Source of the DNA: Paracoccus aminovorans
GTDB lineage: Bacteria > Pseudomonadota > Alphaproteobacteria > Rhodobacterales > Rhodobacteraceae
Direction: 5' to 3'
DNA length: 64,000 bases
NCBI RefSeq assembly: GCF_900005615.1
Contig: NZ_LN832562.1
Span: 372,001 to 436,000, forward strand
Below, piece by piece: positions 54,997 through 63,804 of this stretch. The translations under genes were made by a program, and so were the position numbers. The notes under the pieces are model-generated. The model worked only from the letters and a program-made list of their open reading frames with translations, was not told the DNA's origin and did not search any database. Each line of letters begins with the position of its first letter. Positions within the stretch are counted from its first letter, which is position 1.

Positions 54997-55641
54997 TCAC
55001 CCGACGATGGTCGCTTCGGTCGCGGCGCGCATCGCATCCTCGCTGACGCCCTCGGCCAGCTCGACGATCCGCAGCCCTCCCGGGACCACGTCCAGCACGC
55101 CCAGGTTGGTTATGATGCGGTTCACCACCTTCTGCCCGGTCAGCGGCAGCGTGCAGGCCTTCAGCACCTTCGACTCGCCGTGCTTCGAGCTGTGGTCCAT
55201 CACCACCACCACGCGACCGACCCCGGCCACCAGGTCCATCGCGCCGCCCATGCCCTTGACCAGCTTGCCCGGGATCATCCAGTTCGCCAGGTCGCCGTTC
55301 TCGGCCACCTCCATCGCGCCCAGGATCGCCATCGCGATCTTGCCGCCGCGGATCATGGCGAAGCTTTCCGAACTGTCGAAATAGGCGGTCTGCGGCAGCT
55401 CGGTCACCGTCTGCTTGCCGGCGTTGATCAGGTCCGGGTCCTCTTCGCCCTCGAACGGAAACGGCCCGATGCCCAGCATGCCGTTTTCCGATTGCAGCGT
55501 CACATGCACCCCCTCGGGGATGTAGTTCGCGACCAGCGTCGGGATGCCGATCCCGAGGTTCACGTACCAGCCGTCCTGCAGCTCCTGCGCGGCCCGCGCC
55601 GCCATCCGGTTGCGGTCCCAGCCCTTGGTTTCGGCGGCCAT
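54997..55641 (-). CDS. 3-oxoacid CoA-transferase subunit B
   Basis: A 214-residue beta subunit of a family I CoA-transferase with the active-site glutamate in QSENGMLGIGPFP (SENG motif) and GGAMDLVAGV later on. It pairs with the preceding subunit A. In the protocatechuate pathway PcaIJ transfers CoA from succinyl-CoA to 3-oxoadipate; the sequence is equally compatible with a succinyl-CoA:acetoacetate transferase (ScoB). It is coupled to subunit A by a 1-base overlap. Confidence 0.9.
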   Translation of the reverse strand: MAAETKGWDRNRMAARAAQELQDGWYVNLGIGIPTLVANYIPEGVHVTLQSENGMLGIGPFPFEGEEDPDLINAGKQTVTELPQTAYFDSSESFAMIRGGKIAMAILGAMEVAENGDLANWMIPGKLVKGMGGAMDLVAGVGRVVVVMDHSSKHGESKVLKACTLPLTGQKVVNRIITNLGVLDVVPGGLRIVELAEGVSEDAMRAATEATIVG

Positions 55642-56369
55642 CAGACGGTCTCCTTCTTGCGGGTCGTGTCGGAGACGCGCGAACGCGTCGTGCGCTGCTC
55701 GATGCGCTTTTCATGCGCGCCCTGGATCAGGCGATGGACATAGATCCCCGGCAGGTGGATCGCATCGGGGTCGAGCGAGCCGGTCGGCACGATCTCCTCG
55801 ACCTCGCAGACGCAGATGCGGCCGCATTTCGCCGCCGGCACGTTGAAGTTGCGCGCGGTCTTGCGGAAGATCACGTTGCCGCTCTCGTCCGCCTTCCAGC
55901 CCTTGACGATGGCGAGGTCCGCGACGATGCCGCGCTCCAGAATATAGGTCTCGCCGTCGAAGTCCTTGTGGTCCTTGCCCTCGGCGATGACCGTGCCGAC
56001 GCCGGTTTTCGTGTAGAAGCCCGGGATGCCGGCGCCGCCGGCGCGCATCCGCTCGGCCAGGGTGCCCTGCGGGTTGAACTCCAGCTCCAGCTCGCCCGAG
56101 AGATACTGGCGCATGAACTCGGCGTTCTCGCCGACGTAGGAGGAGATCATCTTGCGGATCTGGCGCGAATCCAGCAGCTTGCCCAGCCCGAACCCGTCGA
56201 CGCCGCAATTGTTCGAGGCCACGGTCAGATCCCTGGTCCCCGCCTTCAGGATCGCCTCGATCAGCAGTTCCGGGATGCCGCAAAGCCCGAAACCCCCGGC
56301 CGCGATCAGCATCCCGTCCCGCAAAACACCCTCAAGCGCAGACCCGGCGCTCGCGTAGACCTTACTCAT
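55641..56369 (-). CDS. 3-oxoacid CoA-transferase subunit A
   Basis: A 242-residue alpha subunit with [31 protein letters not shown] and the glycine loop [19 protein letters not shown] typical of PcaI/ScoA proteins. An unusual charged tail ([19 protein letters not shown]) ends the protein. ATG 56369 overlaps the BKACE stop. See subunit B for the choice between 3-oxoadipate and acetoacetate as acceptor. Confidence 0.9.
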   Translation of the reverse strand: MSKVYASAGSALEGVLRDGMLIAAGGFGLCGIPELLIEAILKAGTRDLTVASNNCGVDGFGLGKLLDSRQIRKMISSYVGENAEFMRQYLSGELELEFNPQGTLAERMRAGGAGIPGFYTKTGVGTVIAEGKDHKDFDGETYILERGIVADLAIVKGWKADESGNVIFRKTARNFNVPAAKCGRICVCEVEEIVPTGSLDPDAIHLPGIYVHRLIQGAHEKRIEQRTTRSRVSDTTRKKETV

Positions 56370-57205
56370 GCCGCGACCTCCCTCAGTCCCAGGATGTTCC
56401 GGGCCTGCTGCCAGGACGCGACGGGACGCTCGTATTTCTCGCAAAGTTCGACCGCCCGCCGCACCAGCGCCGCGTTCGAGGGCGCCAGCCGCTCGCGGTC
56501 CAGACGCACATTGTCCTCGAGCCCCGTGCGCGCATGCCCGCCCGAGGAAATCGCCCATTCGTTCAACACGATCTGGTTCGAGCCGATCCCGGCCGCGCAC
56601 CAGGGCGCATCCTCGCCGAAGAGCCGCTTCACCGTGTGGATGTAATAGTCGAAGACGTCGCGATCCACGGGCATCGCGTTCTTGACCCCCATGACGAACT
56701 GGACATAGGGCGTGTCCTTGATGCGCCCGTCCTTGTGCATCGCGGCGGCTTGCAGGATGTGCGACAGGTCGAAGGCCTCGATTTCCGGCTTGACGTCATG
56801 GGCGATCATCTCGGCGGCCAGGAAATCGACCAGGTCGGGGGCGTTCTCATAGACGCGCGTCGGGAAGTTGTTCGACCCCACCGCCAGCGAGGCCATGTCG
56901 GGCGACAGCCGCAGCATGCCGCCGCGTTCGCGGCCCGCACCGGAACGGCCGCCGGTCGAAAGCTGGACGATCATGCCCGGGCAGTGCTTTTCAAGCCCCT
57001 GTTTCAGCGCGGCGAAACGCTCGGGGTCCGAGGTCGGCTTGCCCGCGTCGTCGCGGACGTGGCAATGGGCGATGGTCGCGCCGGCCTCGAAGGCCTCATG
57101 CGTCGACTCGATCTGTTCGGCCACGGTGATCGGCACCGCCGGGTTGTTGTCCTTGGTCGGAAGCGAGCCGGTGATGGCGACGCAGATGATGCAGGGTTTG
57201 GTCAT
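56366..57205 (-). CDS. BKACE-family beta-keto acid cleavage enzyme (DUF849)
   Basis: A 279-residue TIM-barrel enzyme with the zinc site HCHVRD (His47, His49) and later [18 protein letters not shown], the fingerprints of the BKACE family. These enzymes condense a beta-keto acid with acetyl-CoA and release acetoacetate and a new acyl-CoA. With 3-oxoadipate this would give acetoacetate and succinyl-CoA. It sits between pcaG and the CoA-transferase genes and overlaps the latter, implying a direct role in the end of the protocatechuate pathway. Confidence 0.88.
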   Translation of the reverse strand: MTKPCIICVAITGSLPTKDNNPAVPITVAEQIESTHEAFEAGATIAHCHVRDDAGKPTSDPERFAALKQGLEKHCPGMIVQLSTGGRSGAGRERGGMLRLSPDMASLAVGSNNFPTRVYENAPDLVDFLAAEMIAHDVKPEIEAFDLSHILQAAAMHKDGRIKDTPYVQFVMGVKNAMPVDRDVFDYYIHTVKRLFGEDAPWCAAGIGSNQIVLNEWAISSGGHARTGLEDNVRLDRERLAPSNAALVRRAVELCEKYERPVASWQQARNILGLREVAA

Positions 57206-57208
57206 GGC

Positions 57209-57820
57209 TCATACATCCAGAAAAACGGTTTCACCTTCGCCTTGCAGGCGGATGTCGAAACGATAGCGGCCCTCGCCCAGGTGGCGGGCGATCAGCGTCT
57301 GGCGACGGGGGGCTTGCTCGATCAGGTTCAGCACCGGATCGGCGGCATTGTCCTCGTCCTCGAAATACATCCGGGTCTGCAGGCCGATGTTGATGCCCCG
57401 CGCCACCAGCCACAGGCTGAGATGCGGCGCCATCATCCGGGTGTTGCGGCCCTGCACGGGGCCGGGCTTGATCGTCTCGAAGCTGAAGACGCCGGCCTCG
57501 AAATCAGGCACCACGCGGGCCCAGCCGCGAAAGTCCCTGGCGACCTCGGCATGACGCGGATCCTCGGGATGGGGATAGATGCCCTGCCCGTCCGCCTGCC
57601 AGACCTCGATCAGCACGTCCTTGACCGGCGCGCCGGTGCCGTCGGTCACCATGCCCTCGACGCGGATGCGCTGGCCGGGCGTCTCGGGGCCGACGATGTC
57701 GTGGCCCAGCTCCTGGCGGTAGATGTCGAAGCCCGCGGCGCCCGGGGCCAGCCCGATATGGACATAGGGTCCTGCCGTCTGCGAGGGCGTTTCCTTGAGG
57801 TAATGCAATTCCTGCGGCAT
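57209..57820 (-). CDS. pcaG: Protocatechuate 3,4-dioxygenase alpha subunit
   Basis: A 203-residue alpha subunit. It shows ETPSQTAGPYVHIGLAPGAAG at the start, the intradiol core LIEVWQADGQGIYP, and FSFETIKPGPVQGRNTRMMA. The subunit lacks the iron ligands but forms part of the active-site pocket. It follows pcaH after one base, and BKACE follows after three bases. Confidence 0.94.
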   Translation of the reverse strand: MPQELHYLKETPSQTAGPYVHIGLAPGAAGFDIYRQELGHDIVGPETPGQRIRVEGMVTDGTGAPVKDVLIEVWQADGQGIYPHPEDPRHAEVARDFRGWARVVPDFEAGVFSFETIKPGPVQGRNTRMMAPHLSLWLVARGINIGLQTRMYFEDEDNAADPVLNLIEQAPRRQTLIARHLGEGRYRFDIRLQGEGETVFLDV

Positions 57821-57821
57821 G

Positions 57822-58544
57822 TCAGTTCCCCTCCAGGCGGTTTTCGAACAGGGTTGAGCGGCGGCCGCGCAGCACGATGTCGAACTTATAGGCCAGGCAA
57901 TCCAGCGGCACGGCGGCGTTCATGTCCAGGGGCGCGATCAGCTGCTGGACGGCGCGCGGATCGGGAATGGCCTTGACGATGGGACAAAGCGGGATCAGCG
58001 GGTCGCCCTCGAAATACAGCTGGGTGATCAGGCGCTGCGTGAAGGCGGTGCCGAAGACCGAGACGTGGATATGCGCCGGCCGCCAGTTGTTGACCCAGTT
58101 GCGCCAGGGATAGGCGCCCGGCTTGATGGTGCGGAAATGGTAATAGCCGTTCGCATCCGTCAGCGTGCGGCCGCAACCGCCGAAATTCGGGTCGATGGGG
58201 GCAAGGTAGCTGTCCTTCTTGTGGCGGTAGCGCCCGCCCGCGTTGGCCTGCCAGATCTCGACCAGCGTGTTCGGCACCGGCCGCGCGTTCTCGTCCAGCA
58301 CGCGGCCGTGGACGATGATGCGTTCCCCCACCGGGTCGCCGTCCTTGGCATAGTTGCGGATCAGGTCGTTGTCGATGTCGTCGATGTCGCGATGACCGAA
58401 GGTCGGGCCGGTGATTTCCGACATCGAGCCTTGCAGCGACAGCATCGCCAGCCGCGGCGAACGCGCCACCGAGGTCTTGTAGTCGGGCGTCAGCGCCGGC
58501 GGCTGCCATTCGCGGTCGCGTTGATAGAACTCCGCTTGCCTCAT
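57822..58544 (-). CDS. pcaH: Protocatechuate 3,4-dioxygenase beta subunit
   Basis: A 240-residue catalytic subunit. The ferric iron ligands are visible as Tyr106 (GGRYRHKKD), Tyr145 (PGAYPWRN), His158 and His160 ([11 protein letters not shown]). With PcaG it splits protocatechuate between the two hydroxyl carbons to 3-carboxymuconate. It overlaps pcaC by 4 bases. Confidence 0.96.
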   Translation of the reverse strand: MRQAEFYQRDREWQPPALTPDYKTSVARSPRLAMLSLQGSMSEITGPTFGHRDIDDIDNDLIRNYAKDGDPVGERIIVHGRVLDENARPVPNTLVEIWQANAGGRYRHKKDSYLAPIDPNFGGCGRTLTDANGYYHFRTIKPGAYPWRNWVNNWRPAHIHVSVFGTAFTQRLITQLYFEGDPLIPLCPIVKAIPDPRAVQQLIAPLDMNAAVPLDCLAYKFDIVLRGRRSTLFENRLEGN

Positions 58545-58930
58545 GCTTGCTCCTCCTTCTGGTCCTGTTCGGCGAAGATGTCCTTCGCGATCTTGATGGC
58601 GTGATTGGCGCGGGGCACGCCCGCGTAGATGGCGACATGCAGAAGCGCCTCCATCACGTCGTCGCGGCTGGCGCCGGTGTTGGGGATCGAGCGCAGATGC
58701 AGCATCAGCTCGGCATCGTTGCCCAGGCCCGCCAGCAGCGCGATGGTCATCATCGAGCGTTCGCGCAGGCTGATGGTGTCGCGCGCCCAGACATGGCCCC
58801 AGGCCGCATCGGTGATCAGCGCCTGGAAGGGCTGGTCGAAGGGTGTCTTCTGCGCCTCGGCGCGGGTGACATGGGCCGCGCCCAGGACGCGGGTGCGGAT
58901 CGCCATGCCCTTGTCGGAAAGTTCGGTCAT
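58541..58930 (-). CDS. pcaC: 4-carboxymuconolactone decarboxylase
   Basis: A 129-residue CMD-family protein with [20 protein letters not shown] and [20 protein letters not shown], ending in a charged tail. It decarboxylates 4-carboxymuconolactone to 3-oxoadipate enol-lactone. A larger frame runs on into pcaD; ATG 58930, overlapping the pcaD stop, is the right start. Here pcaC and pcaD are separate genes, not the fused PcaL form. Confidence 0.94.
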   Translation of the reverse strand: MTELSDKGMAIRTRVLGAAHVTRAEAQKTPFDQPFQALITDAAWGHVWARDTISLRERSMMTIALLAGLGNDAELMLHLRSIPNTGASRDDVMEALLHVAIYAGVPRANHAIKIAKDIFAEQDQKEEQA

Positions 58931-59709
58931 TGGCTGTGCCTTTCCAGGAAGGGCGTCAGGATCGCCGCATAGGCGGCGGGCTGCTCGATGCAGGGCAGAT
59001 GGCCGGCGCCGGGAATGATGCGGAAGTCGGCGCCGGGGATCAGCGCGGCGGTCGCGCGCACCACGTCGGCGGGCGAGGCGCCGTCGCTGTCGCCCGCGAT
59101 CACCAGCGCGGGCAGGCGCAGCGCGGCGGTCGCCTGCGTCTGGTCGGCTTGCGACAGGGCGGTGCAGGCCGCGACATAGCCCTCGGCCGGACTGCGGGCC
59201 AGCATGTTGCGCCACAGCGCCAGTTCCGGCGTGGCGCGGAAGGCCGGGCCGAACCAGCGATCCATAATGCCGGCGGCGATGGAGGCCAGCCCGCCGGCCC
59301 GGATCGCGTCGATGCGCTGCTGCCAGCTTTCCGCCGTGCCCAGCCTGGCCGCGGTGTTCGACAGGACCAGCGCGCGCAGAAGGTCGGGCCGCCGGCTGGC
59401 GACCGCTTGCGCGATCAGCCCGCCGATGGAAAGGCCGACGAAGATCACCGGGCCGCCCGCCACCGTCTCGATCAGCGCGATGGCGTCGGCGGCATGATCC
59501 TCGATCCGGTCGCCCGCGCCCAGATCGGACAGCCCGTGGCCCTGCTTGTCGTAACGCAGGTAGCGCAGCCCGGACGGCAACAGCGGGATCAGCGCGTCCC
59601 AAAGCCGCAGGTCGGTGCCGAGCGAATTGGCGAAAAGCACGATCGGCGCGCCTTCGGGGCCGTCGATCCGGTAGTGCAGCGCACCATAGGGACGGGTCAG
59701 GACTTGCAT
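58927..59709 (-). CDS. pcaD: 3-oxoadipate enol-lactonase
   Basis: A 260-residue alpha/beta hydrolase with nucleophile elbow [11 protein letters not shown] and the catalytic His in [11 protein letters not shown]. It opens the enol-lactone to 3-oxoadipate. It is the first gene of the operon: AGGAGG lies just before ATG 59709, and the pcaQ gene diverges 77 bases away. Confidence 0.93.
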   Translation of the reverse strand: MQVLTRPYGALHYRIDGPEGAPIVLFANSLGTDLRLWDALIPLLPSGLRYLRYDKQGHGLSDLGAGDRIEDHAADAIALIETVAGGPVIFVGLSIGGLIAQAVASRRPDLLRALVLSNTAARLGTAESWQQRIDAIRAGGLASIAAGIMDRWFGPAFRATPELALWRNMLARSPAEGYVAACTALSQADQTQATAALRLPALVIAGDSDGASPADVVRATAALIPGADFRIIPGAGHLPCIEQPAAYAAILTPFLERHSQ

Positions 59710-59797
59710 GGAATTTCCTCCTGCTCATAATCTAGCAAAAGCGAAACCGGGCAGATAATGCAAAACACACGAAAGTTGATGCCTGCATGATTATGCA
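59710..59797. promoter_or_regulatory. Divergent pcaD/pcaQ promoter region
   Basis: An AT-richer gap with the dyad TGCAT-GATT-ATGCA (59784-59797) overlapping the pcaQ start, and a related half-site GATAATGCA at 59754-59762. LysR regulators of this type bind dyads in the shared promoter. Assignment is by position only. Confidence 0.45.
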
Positions 59798-60707
59798 TCC
59801 GGCGATCAAGCTGCGGCATATCCGCGTCTTCCTGGCCATCGCGGCCGAAGGCAACCTTTCGGCCGTCGCCCGCGCGCAGGGGGTGACGCAGCCCGCGCTC
59901 AGTCGCTCGCTGGCCGAGCTCGAGGACCTGCTGGCCGCCCCGCTGTTCCGACGCGAGAAGCGCCGCCTGATCCTGACCGAACAGGGGGCGCTGTTCCGCC
60001 ACCATGCCGCCGCCGCGGTGCAGGCGCTGGAAACCGCCGCCGCCGTCCTGCACCCCGAAGGGCCGGGCGGGCGCATCCGCGTCGGCATCCTGCCGACGGC
60101 GGCGACGCGGCTGTTCCCGGTCATCGCGCTGCGCTTTCGCCAGATCGCGCCGCAGGTCACGCTGGCGGTCGAGACCGGGCCGCATTCCCATCTGGTGCGC
60201 CTGCTGCGCGACGGCGCCATCGACCTGATGATCGGGCGGATGCCGGCGGCGCGGGACATGGCCGGGCTGCGGTTCGAGCATCTCTACGAAGACCCCATCG
60301 CGCTGGTGTCGCGGGCCGGCCATCCGCTGGCGGGGCAGCCCGTCGCGCAGGCGCTGGCCGCCTGCCCGCTGATCCTGCCGCCGGGCGATGCGATCATCCG
60401 CCGGGCGGTGGACGAATACCTGCTGGTGCTGAACCGCGCCACCCCGCAGCCGGCCTTCGAGACCGTCGCCCTGGCGGTGGGGCGCGGCATCCTGGCCGGT
60501 TCGGACGCGCTGTGGTTCATTTCGCGCGGCGTGGTGGCGGACGAGCTGCAGCGGGGCACGCTGATCGAATGGCCGACCGGAGCCGCCTTCCTGTCGGGCG
60601 CGGTCGGGCTGACATGGCGGCAATCCGGGGGCCAGGCGGGACCGGAGAAAACCGGCCTCGACCTGATCCGGCGGCTTGCGCAAGAGGAAGCCGCCCATAT
60701 GGCCTAG
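59787..60707 (+). CDS. pcaQ: LysR-type activator of the protocatechuate operon
   Basis: A 306-residue LysR regulator. The HTH reads NLSAVARAQGVTQPALSRSL (about residues 23-42), and the effector domain contains GGRIRVGILPTAATRLFPV. It is divergent from pcaD, the standard pcaQ arrangement in alphaproteobacteria, where it responds to carboxymuconolactone-type intermediates. Two in-frame ATGs (59787, 59793) are possible starts. Its 3' end overlaps the convergent dehydratase gene by 4 bases. Confidence 0.9.
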   Translation: MIMHPAIKLRHIRVFLAIAAEGNLSAVARAQGVTQPALSRSLAELEDLLAAPLFRREKRRLILTEQGALFRHHAAAAVQALETAAAVLHPEGPGGRIRVGILPTAATRLFPVIALRFRQIAPQVTLAVETGPHSHLVRLLRDGAIDLMIGRMPAARDMAGLRFEHLYEDPIALVSRAGHPLAGQPVAQALAACPLILPPGDAIIRRAVDEYLLVLNRATPQPAFETVALAVGRGILAGSDALWFISRGVVADELQRGTLIEWPTGAAFLSGAVGLTWRQSGGQAGPEKTGLDLIRRLAQEEAAHMA

Positions 60708-62581
60708 CGCCTCGGCATCCCGGCCGGCCGCGCGGCCCGTTTCTGCGCCGCGATCCGGAAGGGGGCGTTCGGGGCGCCATAGCCGCGGTAATTGCCCTGC
60801 CGCTGCACGATCTCGAAGAAGAAGCCCTCTTCGCGCGGCAGGCCGAAAAGCTGGAAGAACTGGCCGCCGGCGTCCTCGTCATACATGATGTTGGCCTCGC
60901 GCATGCGGTCCACCAGCGCCGGCTCCAACCCGAAGCGGGCGGCCACGTCGTCGTAATAGTTCTGCCCGATCCGCAGTGTCGGAAAGCCCCCTGCCCGCAG
61001 ATGCGCGGCCGTGGCGAAAAGGTCGTCGCTGGCGAAGGCGATATGCTGGACCGACGAGCCGAAGCTGTCCTCGATGAAGCGCCCGGCCATCGTCTGCCGC
61101 GCCTCGGCGCCGTTCAGGGTCACGCGCAACCCGCCCGACTGCACCGCCTGGCTGCGCACCAGCCCGTCGGGGTCGATGACATCGACGACCGGCGACTTCT
61201 CGGCCTGAAGGATCGAGGTGTAGAACAGCGACCAGCTCAGCATCTCGTCATAGGCCATGGTCTGGCCGATGTGGTCGATGCCGGTGATCCCCGCCCCGGC
61301 GGGGGCGGGATCGCTGCGGAAGTCCACGCTCCAGATATTGCCCAGGTCGGAGGCGGAATCGAGAAAGCGCAGCACGCTGCCGCCCACCCCCCGGATCGCG
61401 GGAATCGCCAGTTCGCCCACGCCGGTTTCCTGTTCGTGCGGCTGCGCCAGCAGCGCCACCGCGCGCTGGAAGGCCGCGCGGGCATCGGGCACCATCACCG
61501 CGATCTCGGACACGGTGGTGCCATGGGCGGAATAGGCGGTGCTGGCGAAGCCCTGGCTGTCGGTATTGACCAGCAGGTTCGTCGCCCCCTGCCGCCACAG
61601 CGTCACGGGCTTGGAGACGTGCCGCCCCACGGGCCGGAACCCGGTCGCGGCCAGAAGCGATTCCAGCGCCGGGGCCTCGGTGGGGCTGGTGGCAAATTCC
61701 ACGAACTCGACCCGCTCGACCTGCTGCGGGGGCGGAAAGGCCGCCAGATCGACCGGCAGCGCCGGCTCGGTCCGGCGCACACGGTCCATCAGCCCGATCA
61801 GGCTGCGATGCCCGTCCTGCGCCACCAGGCGCGGCAGGCCGGAACGGAACTGGTCGTTGAAGATCTCCAGCGACAGCGGCCCGTCGTAGCCGGTCGCCGC
61901 CACCGCCCGCATGAAGCCGGTCACGTCCAGGTCGCCCTCGCCCGGCATGTTGCGGAAATGGCGCGACCAATAGAGCAGGTCCATGTCGATGGCAGGCGCA
62001 TCGGCCAGCTGGACGAAGAAGATGCGGTCGCCGGGGATCGAGCGGATCGAATCCGGATCGATGCCCCGCCCCAGCGTGTGGAAACTGTCGAGGATCAGCC
62101 CGACGTTGGGATGATCGGCGCGGCGCACCACCTCCCAGGCGTCGCGGTGGTCGTTGACGTAGCGGCCCCAGCACAGCGCCTCGTAGCCGACGCGGACGCC
62201 GTATTGGCGCGCCAGATCGCCGAGGTCGCGGAAATCCTGGGCCATGCGGTCGATGCCGCCGACCGCCGCCGGATGCAGGGACGAGCAGACCAGCATCAGA
62301 TCGGTGCCGAGCTGGTCCATCAGCTCGAACTTGCGCGCGGCGCGGGCGAAGGCGCGGCTGCGATGCGGCTCGGGCAGGCCCTCGAAATCGCGGAAGGGCT
62401 GGAAAAGCGTGATCGTCAGACCGTGGTCGCGCACCATGCGGCCGACCTCGGCCGGGGTGAAGTCCGAGGCGAGGAAATCCTGCTCGAAGATCTCGATCCC
62501 GTCGAAGCCCGCACCGGCGATGGCGGCCAGCTTGACCGGCAGGCTGCCCGAAAGCGAAACGGTAGCGATGGAAGTCTTCAT
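60704..62581 (-). CDS. Two-domain 3-dehydroshikimate dehydratase with HPPD-like C-terminal domain
   Basis: A 625-residue fusion. The N-terminal 280 residues form a sugar-phosphate isomerase-like TIM barrel (GFDGIEIFEQDFL, GVRVGYEALCWGRYVND, VGLILDSFHTLGRG, SLEIFNDQF), with acidic and His metal ligands. The C-terminal half resembles 4-hydroxyphenylpyruvate dioxygenase (ITGIDHIGQTM, VQHIAFASDDLFATAA, FFEIVQRQGNYRGYG). This is the QuiC1-type architecture, which converts 3-dehydroshikimate to protocatechuate. It thus feeds quinate/shikimate carbon into the adjacent pca operon. Confidence 0.85.
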   Translation of the reverse strand: MKTSIATVSLSGSLPVKLAAIAGAGFDGIEIFEQDFLASDFTPAEVGRMVRDHGLTITLFQPFRDFEGLPEPHRSRAFARAARKFELMDQLGTDLMLVCSSLHPAAVGGIDRMAQDFRDLGDLARQYGVRVGYEALCWGRYVNDHRDAWEVVRRADHPNVGLILDSFHTLGRGIDPDSIRSIPGDRIFFVQLADAPAIDMDLLYWSRHFRNMPGEGDLDVTGFMRAVAATGYDGPLSLEIFNDQFRSGLPRLVAQDGHRSLIGLMDRVRRTEPALPVDLAAFPPPQQVERVEFVEFATSPTEAPALESLLAATGFRPVGRHVSKPVTLWRQGATNLLVNTDSQGFASTAYSAHGTTVSEIAVMVPDARAAFQRAVALLAQPHEQETGVGELAIPAIRGVGGSVLRFLDSASDLGNIWSVDFRSDPAPAGAGITGIDHIGQTMAYDEMLSWSLFYTSILQAEKSPVVDVIDPDGLVRSQAVQSGGLRVTLNGAEARQTMAGRFIEDSFGSSVQHIAFASDDLFATAAHLRAGGFPTLRIGQNYYDDVAARFGLEPALVDRMREANIMYDEDAGGQFFQLFGLPREEGFFFEIVQRQGNYRGYGAPNAPFRIAAQKRAARPAGMPRR

Positions 62582-62772
62582 GTCATGTCCCGCCCTGCTG
62601 CAAGATCGGCGCCCGGCGCCGCCCGTCCAGGGGCACTCTTGACGACGCCCGTGGATCCAACCCCGCCCCGCGGCATCGGCCGCGGCGTGTTCGCCCGGCC
62701 CGGCCTTTCGGGGTCCTGACAGGGATCGTCGGGCAAAAGCGGTGTAACAGCAAATACAATTTCAGCCGCATT

Positions 62773-62789
62773 ATTAACCTGAAGTTAAT
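62773..62789. promoter_or_regulatory. Candidate LysR operator upstream of the dehydratase gene
   Basis: A perfect dyad ATTAAC-CTGAA-GTTAAT of the T-N11-A type lies about 190 bases before the dehydratase start and overlaps the stop codon of the LysR gene. It is a good candidate site for control of the dehydratase gene. Confidence 0.5.
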
Positions 62790-63711
62790 TTGTCGCTTCA
62801 TCCCATCGTTCGCGGGCCCGCGCCCGGCCCATTTCCAGCCGAAAGCGCGATACGGTGAATTCGGCGAAGCTGGACAGCTGCCGGCCGCGCTTCTGCACGG
62901 AATAGGCGGTCAGCCCGGCCTTTTCGCGCAGGGGGCGGCGGATCAGGCCGGGCATATAGACCTCGGCCACCGAGAATTCGTCGATGATCGCCACCCCTAG
63001 CCCGTGCCGCACCAGGCTGACCATGGTCTGCGCAAAGCGCCCGCGCATGGCGTGGCGCGGCTCCAGTCCCGCCTCGACGAAGGGCTGCGCCAACAGGGCG
63101 CCGTAGGGGTCGCCCGGATCGACGCCGATGAAGGGGAACCGCATCAGGTCATGGACGGAAACGCTGTCCTGCGCCGCCAGCTCATGCCCCTCGGGCAGGA
63201 TGGCGACGATCCGGCCCTCGACCAGCGGCACGTTCTCGACCGCGGGATTGTCGATGGGCGAACTCATGATCACCACCTCGCCGCGCTCGAGTAGCAGGTA
63301 GTCCAGGGTTTCCTCGATCTTGAGGATGTTCAGATCGATGCGGATGTCGGGAAAGCGGGTGCGCAGGCTGCGGATCACCCGCGCGGCGATGAATTGCGCG
63401 ATCGAGGGGGCCGAGGCGAAGGCCAGCGTGAAATCCTCGCCTTTCTGCAGGGACGACACCGCATCGTGCAGGTTCGCCATCTGGCGGTGCAGCTGGTTCA
63501 GCATCTCGAAGATGGCGCTCGCCTCGACGGCCGGAACGAAGACGCCGGCCTTGCGCTCGAACAGGCGCACCCCCAGGGCATCCTCGGTATGCTTGACCAG
63601 GCGGCTGATGCCCGGGGCCGAGACGTTCAGCAAATTCGCCGCGCCCTGGATCGTGCCCGCGATCATCACCGCGCGCACCACCTCGACCTGTCTCAGCGTC
63701 AGTTCCTTCAT
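62785..63711 (-). CDS. LysR-type regulator
   Basis: A 308-residue LysR regulator. The HTH is GTIQGAANLLNVSAPGISRL (about residues 18-37), and the effector domain contains IEETLDYLLLERGEVVIMSS and GRIVAILPEGHELAAQDSVS. ATG 63711 fits the family start (MKELTLRQVEVVRAV); an upstream extension is open to 63786 but overlaps the divergent promoter. It lies directly upstream of, and in line with, the dehydratase gene, and is divergent from an IclR gene. The target is unknown. Confidence 0.88.
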   Translation of the reverse strand: MKELTLRQVEVVRAVMIAGTIQGAANLLNVSAPGISRLVKHTEDALGVRLFERKAGVFVPAVEASAIFEMLNQLHRQMANLHDAVSSLQKGEDFTLAFASAPSIAQFIAARVIRSLRTRFPDIRIDLNILKIEETLDYLLLERGEVVIMSSPIDNPAVENVPLVEGRIVAILPEGHELAAQDSVSVHDLMRFPFIGVDPGDPYGALLAQPFVEAGLEPRHAMRGRFAQTMVSLVRHGLGVAIIDEFSVAEVYMPGLIRRPLREKAGLTAYSVQKRGRQLSSFAEFTVSRFRLEMGRARARERWDEATN

Positions 63712-63767
63712 GCGCGCGATGCTAGCAGAGAGGGGCCCCTTGCCTAGGGGGGAATTATCTGGAACAA

Positions 63768-63784
63768 GATTCAAAATTGGAATC
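63768..63784. promoter_or_regulatory. Dyad in the LysR/IclR divergent gap
   Basis: GATTC-AAAATTG-GAATC, an AT-rich inverted repeat of the T-N11-A type, lies between the divergent LysR and IclR genes. It may serve autoregulation of the LysR gene. Confidence 0.45.
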
Positions 63785-63804
63785 ATATTTCAGAAAGGTG
63801 ATGC

